Shown one piece after another: positions 37,590 to 64,000 of a stretch of DNA of 64,000 nucleotides. Origin of the DNA: Blastobasis lacticolella (lineage: Eukaryota > Arthropoda > Insecta > Lepidoptera > Blastobasidae); contig LR990057.1 of assembly GCA_905147135.1 (NCBI GenBank), positions 3,038,001 to 3,102,000 of the forward strand. Direction: 5' to 3'. Below the pieces are notes generated by a model. That model did not search any database and was not told where the DNA came from. It saw only the letters and a list, made by a program, of their open reading frames with translations. Every line of letters begins with the position of its first letter. Position 1 is the first letter of the stretch. Both the position numbers and the translations under genes were made by a program.

Positions 37590-37975
37590 AATAAATTAAT
37601 TTCGAAAATACTGCCGGTGAATTTTGTTAAATTTTCCACGGGATGGGAGCTGTAGCGTGATTGCATCAAGGAACCAAAAACAAATACACTAGTTTCCTCA
37701 CCTCAACCGACTAAGCGGAGATGGCGCCACTGTCTAAGGAATTCACTCAAACTCTTGCCGTTACCATCGCAACACCGATCGTTACACAAACCGCCACAGG
37801 ATCAAACCACAAGCCGATCTGTCTGATCTACCTAATTAGCACAACGGGCTTTGACGCGCCAAATATAATTTTGTATTTCGCTTGCTTCAACGCAAATCGA
37901 AAGAGATAGCTAGTTGATTTCGCTCTCTGGCACAACAAAGTCCGACATACTACGCACGCTAGGGGCCTATTCTCA
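37590..37975 (+). repeat. interspersed repeat family U, copy 1
   Basis: GGGAGCTGTAGCGTGATTGC, CTCACCTCAACCGACTAAGC and TTCGCTTGCTTCAACGCAAA recur as reverse complement at 54636-55010. A piece with CTTGCTTCAACGCAAGTCGA is also at about 2206-2225. No coding potential. Confidence 0.7.
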
Positions 37976-38489
37976 CACTCTGATATCTTGAATTCGACAT
38001 TTTCCTAGCCACATATCTCCATTAATAATGGCATTGAAATGTCTATTGTAGGCAACGAATCTTTTCTCAACTATAGTCTCATATTGTCGAAGATCTATTT
38101 CAGTGACGTTTTAATAAAGTTTTTTGAGTATAGAAAACGTCGAACTTGAGTTGCCACAGCGCGAGAATCGTCCCTCTTAAAAACCTGCGACTATTTTGAA
38201 AACCACAAAGCATAAGACCGTTGCACTTCTTTTAGTAACCAAACATAACATTTCTCTTTCACGTATCCCGTACTCTTCGACTCTTGTATTTATTTGCCAT
38301 TAAATCTCCAGCCACAGACACCCACCCCGCACTAAGAAAGCCTAATTAGAACCGAATAGGAATATCCACGCGGCCACCATCAACAGAGAAACGGCGACCG
38401 GTGTATTGTCCGCACTGGCAAGTTTCACTGAACGGGCATCCGGCGACGGTGTCGCGGCGACTGCTCGGCCCCTGACCGCTGTCATCCTG

Positions 38490-38560
38490 ACAGCTGTCAC
38501 GTTGACAGATGTCAGTGAGACACGTGATGTGGTAGGTGTCACGTTGACAGGTGTCAGTCG
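38490..38560 (-). repeat. short direct repeat just after the SPCA stop
   Basis: TGTCACGTTGACAGATGTCA and TGTCACGTTGACAGGTGTCA stand 42 bases apart within about 150 bases of the stop codon, and several more TGACAG/CTGTCA motifs surround them. They are probably in the 3' UTR. Confidence 0.6.
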
Positions 38561-38644
38561 GGCAGTCGCCGGGCGCACCCTGGGCGCCGGTAGGCCTAAA
38601 GCTGTCTCCGGGACAGCTTACTGAGCCTTCCGTTCGGACTCCTG

Positions 38645-61386
<22,742 letters not shown>

Positions 61387-61594
61387 CTGAGGAGGTAATG
61401 CTGTATGTTAAGACAGAAAAACTTCGGAATACCCCCGATGAAGTACACGTCATCATCACAACCCTTAACAGTCCACTGCAGGACTAAGGGCCTCTCCCAT
61501 CCCGATTAAACTGGCTTTTAAACAAAGAAGACCATATCGAACAGTTGCAAACACCAGTGCGGGAGCACCTGTAGGATAGCGTAGAAAAAAAAAA

Positions 61595-61860
61595 GCAAGC
61601 AAGCCACCTGATGGGAATTAGTCACCACTGCATATGGACACAAAACCAGGGATATCAGCAACGGGCTGCCCACCTATACAACTCCGGGAGAGTTGTAAAG
61701 GAAGCAAATTGGCAAATGGGCTAGGCCCCTCCACAGCCAGAGCCACTGTTCCCTATGGAATATTGCAGACTGGAGTTCCCCACGGAGCAGAGGAACACAA
61801 TACTTTTATAAAATAATCTTGTTGGGCTGCGGTATTCTGTAAGGTGGAGGTATTTCGTAT
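61595..61860 (-). repeat. interspersed repeat family R, diverged copy
   Basis: AAGCAAGCCACCTGATGGGA, CCACTGCATATGGACACAAA and GAGCCACTGTTCCCTATGGA follow the order of the other family-R copies in inverse orientation. Confidence 0.6.
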
Positions 61861-64000
61861 ACACCACCCTTAGCAAACACACCCGCAACTACAAAGAGCA
61901 GACGCGTCGCCGGCCGTTGAAAAGGGAGTAGATTAGTAAAATCGATACAGAGGGACTAATAGCACTTTCACATATATTTGCAATAACGACAGCCGAAACT
62001 CCGCTCCATTCCTTCCACAAACCTAGAAAATCGTTACACTTGTTTACATTAATTATTCATGTTGTCATTTGCTTGTTAAGGATACAGGTAAAAATAAGAA
62101 GAATTATCCATTCGTCCCCGCCGACTCTGTCTAAACTCCCCCATTTCATTCTCCAACTTCAAAACATTGCAAGACCACTACAAATACCGATCCTCAAGTC
62201 AGTAAAACAATGTATTCCCCACTATCGTCACTCCACAAACCCACAATTAGCTAAACGCGCGACGAATCATGGAGATAACGCACGCACTCGCCGCATATGC
62301 GTTCGTTGTCGTAATAGCGAGTGGTTAACAGGTTTTTCCAGCGAGTGATAATGAACATAATACTGTATTTTAAGACTTTTAACCAGACACGAGACTGGGG
62401 CGGCCTTGAGCTGAAATTTTAATGGGATACGTGGTACATACATATCGTGCACCCTTTTGCACACACACACCTTTCCGAAAATGAAACGGAAGGATCGATT
62501 TTACGGACCGAGTCCTCTTCCAATCCCAAGCGAAATTCTCCCACCATACCATATTGATTGTATTCTATTATATCTCATATAATATGTAACATTTTCTCTT
62601 CTTCTTGTATTTTTCTCTTATTTATTTAGGATTGTATTATGTATCTTTTGAACCGTATTTTCACCTTTAGTATACGGGAACCTAAGCCTAGAAACTAGCC
62701 CCCTTTGACTGCGTTTGTTTTTGCTTTTCGCCTACCGCAAAGGGTATAATGACACCCTCCGGACTAACGAAGGAGGGCGGCAGAGAGTACTCACGGCTGG
62801 GTGCCGTACAAGGAGCCCAATATCTTAGACGCCAACCACCTTTTTCTGTTCAAGACTAACCTCCTAGTACAAGTCGTTGGACTACACGGTTATGATGATA
62901 ACATAATGTGCGTTCGCAAAAGAAACATACCTATTCCACTGTTATGGTTACGGCGTTTCATGATGTACCTACTTCAATTCATATATTTACAAACATCGGC
63001 GAACGCAATCTGCGTGTGTGGCCGATTGTTTGAAAAATCTGATCTCACTCGCCGCTGTGAGAAGAGAATCTTTGTAGTTAATCCGTTTTTGTGTTCTGTG
63101 AAAATATTTACTTATATACATCGCCACGATGTGGAAATGTTTAAAGACTCGGCGTTTCAACCATTGTCGTGTAGTGTTGGATACTCGGTCGTGTAGCTTT
63201 CCTATTCTTGTTGTACTTGGCCTTGCTGTTTTGGAATGATCTAAACTTGAATAGAATATCATCGGAACGTTTATAGTGCTGTGCGATAATAGCCTTTGGG
63301 TATATAAAGTATTCCAAGACTGCTGCAGAGACCAGTTCTTTTTATTATTGTGTAAGGTCGTCCAACACGGCTAGCACATGTGTGCTCTCGCCCGCGAGAA
63401 AAGGCGCAACACAGATACTGCTTACTGCTATCTCTTTTGCCTTAGTGTCAAGAGAAGGAAACAAACGCGCGGCGCGAGCTGTGTTGTGGGTACACTTGTG
63501 CAAGCCGTGCAGGACATCAGCAACCAAGGGAAGCGGATGCGGCATCAGCCCCCAAGTTGAAGTGCAAACGAACGATTTCGGCAAGGAGATCATTATACCT
63601 CTTGCACGTGCTCGATAAAAGGGCTAGTGAAGTACGTCCGTTAGTTGGATACCATGGCATGGATATGGATGAAATCTATCTCATCGCACCCTCTAGGGTG
63701 CGATGACAGGAAATTTACGGGGTCATCGAACTAGTTTCTAGTACAGACGGTAGAGAACACACAGTGAGCCAACGTCTCTCCGAAAACCCACCACGGGATC
63801 GTCGACAACAAGAACAACCCAGCATTGGATTATATCAAGTGGAAGGAGTTTAAAATTAAGGATTATAATATGCAGCGCAGTGAATGCGATAAATCATTTT
63901 GATCTTCAAAAGTATAATACATATTTACATAAATACAATTGAGATGACGTTCTAACGCTGTTTGTATAACGACGTGGCCCCGCCATTCTTAATTGCACAA
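61861..64000. other. right end of window: no exon recognised
   Basis: The SPCA coding sequence must continue here or further right, but the expected upstream helix (NPLIMLLLG type) was not found on the minus strand. A 26-base palindrome stands at 63681-63706 (TCATCGCACCCT, CT, and its complement). GGGTATATAAAGT near 63298 looks like a TATA box, possibly of an LTR. Nothing else can be supported. Confidence 0.5.
63681..63706. repeat. perfect 12-bp inverted repeat, 2-nt loop
   Basis: TCATCGCACCCT is followed by CT and AGGGTGCGATGA. Confidence 0.85.

Larger units (their letters stand above)
31080..38644 (-). other. AT-rich, repeat-poor block; possible long 3' UTR of the SPCA gene
   Basis: No exon-like coding segment was found on either strand. 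On the minus strand AATAAA (AGCAAATAAAATAG) stands at about 31090, which would suit the 3' end of a transcript continuing from the SPCA stop at 38645. Compared with the rest of the window it holds few recognisable SINE or LINE pieces; the exceptions are a foldback at 35010-35232 and a repeat at 37590-37975. Whether it is transcribed is an inference. Confidence 0.35.

Noticed and set aside
62770..62830. Possible SPCA exon with donor GTGAGT on the minus strand
   Set aside because: The translation (KILGSLYGTQP) does not match the missing SPCA N-terminal region, and the preceding bases give no acceptor. It is more likely part of an interspersed repeat.
63345..63618. Overlapping frames on both strands near the right end
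   Set aside because: No homology recognised and frames are open on both strands. The upstream TATAAA and sequence style suggest an LTR-like repeat, but paired LTRs were not found.

Overview
The window looks like lepidopteran nuclear DNA. It has small GT-AG exons in long AT-rich introns, two beta-1,3-glucan recognition protein (betaGRP/GNBP) genes, two secreted DUF229 paralogues, and a dense load of tRNA-derived SINEs, non-LTR retrotransposon ends and MITEs. The species cannot be named from the sequence. All assignments come from reading translations and splice sites by eye; no search was run.

Layout. (1) 88-6025 (+): the last seven exons of a betaGRP gene; its signal peptide and CBM39 exons lie left of the window. 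(2) 7794-13370 (-): a complete four-exon DUF229 gene (about 641 aa) with a LINE inside intron 2. (3) 14991-18318 (-): a second complete four-exon DUF229 gene (about 648 aa) with the same exon phases, so a tandem duplicate. (4) 21611-29303 (+): a complete nine-exon betaGRP-like gene (about 478 aa) with signal peptide, CBM39 domain and a glucanase-like domain without the catalytic motif. (5) About 31.1-38.6 kb: AT-rich and poor in recognisable repeats, perhaps the 3' UTR of the next gene. (6) 38645-61386 (-), open on the right: sixteen exons of a secretory-pathway Ca2+/Mn2+ P-type ATPase (SPCA, ATP2C1/SPoCk type), from the second transmembrane helix to the stop codon. All exon phases join without a break. 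(7) 61.4-64 kb: no exon recognised; the N-terminal SPCA exons must be further right.

The gene set suggests immune recognition of fungal or bacterial glucans (betaGRPs), secreted proteins with an alkaline-phosphatase/sulfatase-like fold of unknown role (DUF229), and Golgi Ca2+/Mn2+ supply (SPCA). Physical proximity is the only link between them that the sequence shows.

The most unusual structure is in the SPCA gene. A 163-bp segment made of the 3' part of the exon encoding the KMVTGD motif, its splice donor and 18 bp of intron forms a tandem array of nine units at 48174-49640. Eight are intronic copies and one is the real exon. The same kind of event, duplication of an exon 3' end plus donor into the downstream intron, appears as decayed relics at two other places: two relics of the SPCA exon ending at 42075 (41533-41600 and 41320-41375) and one relic of betaGRP exon 3 (24221-24300).
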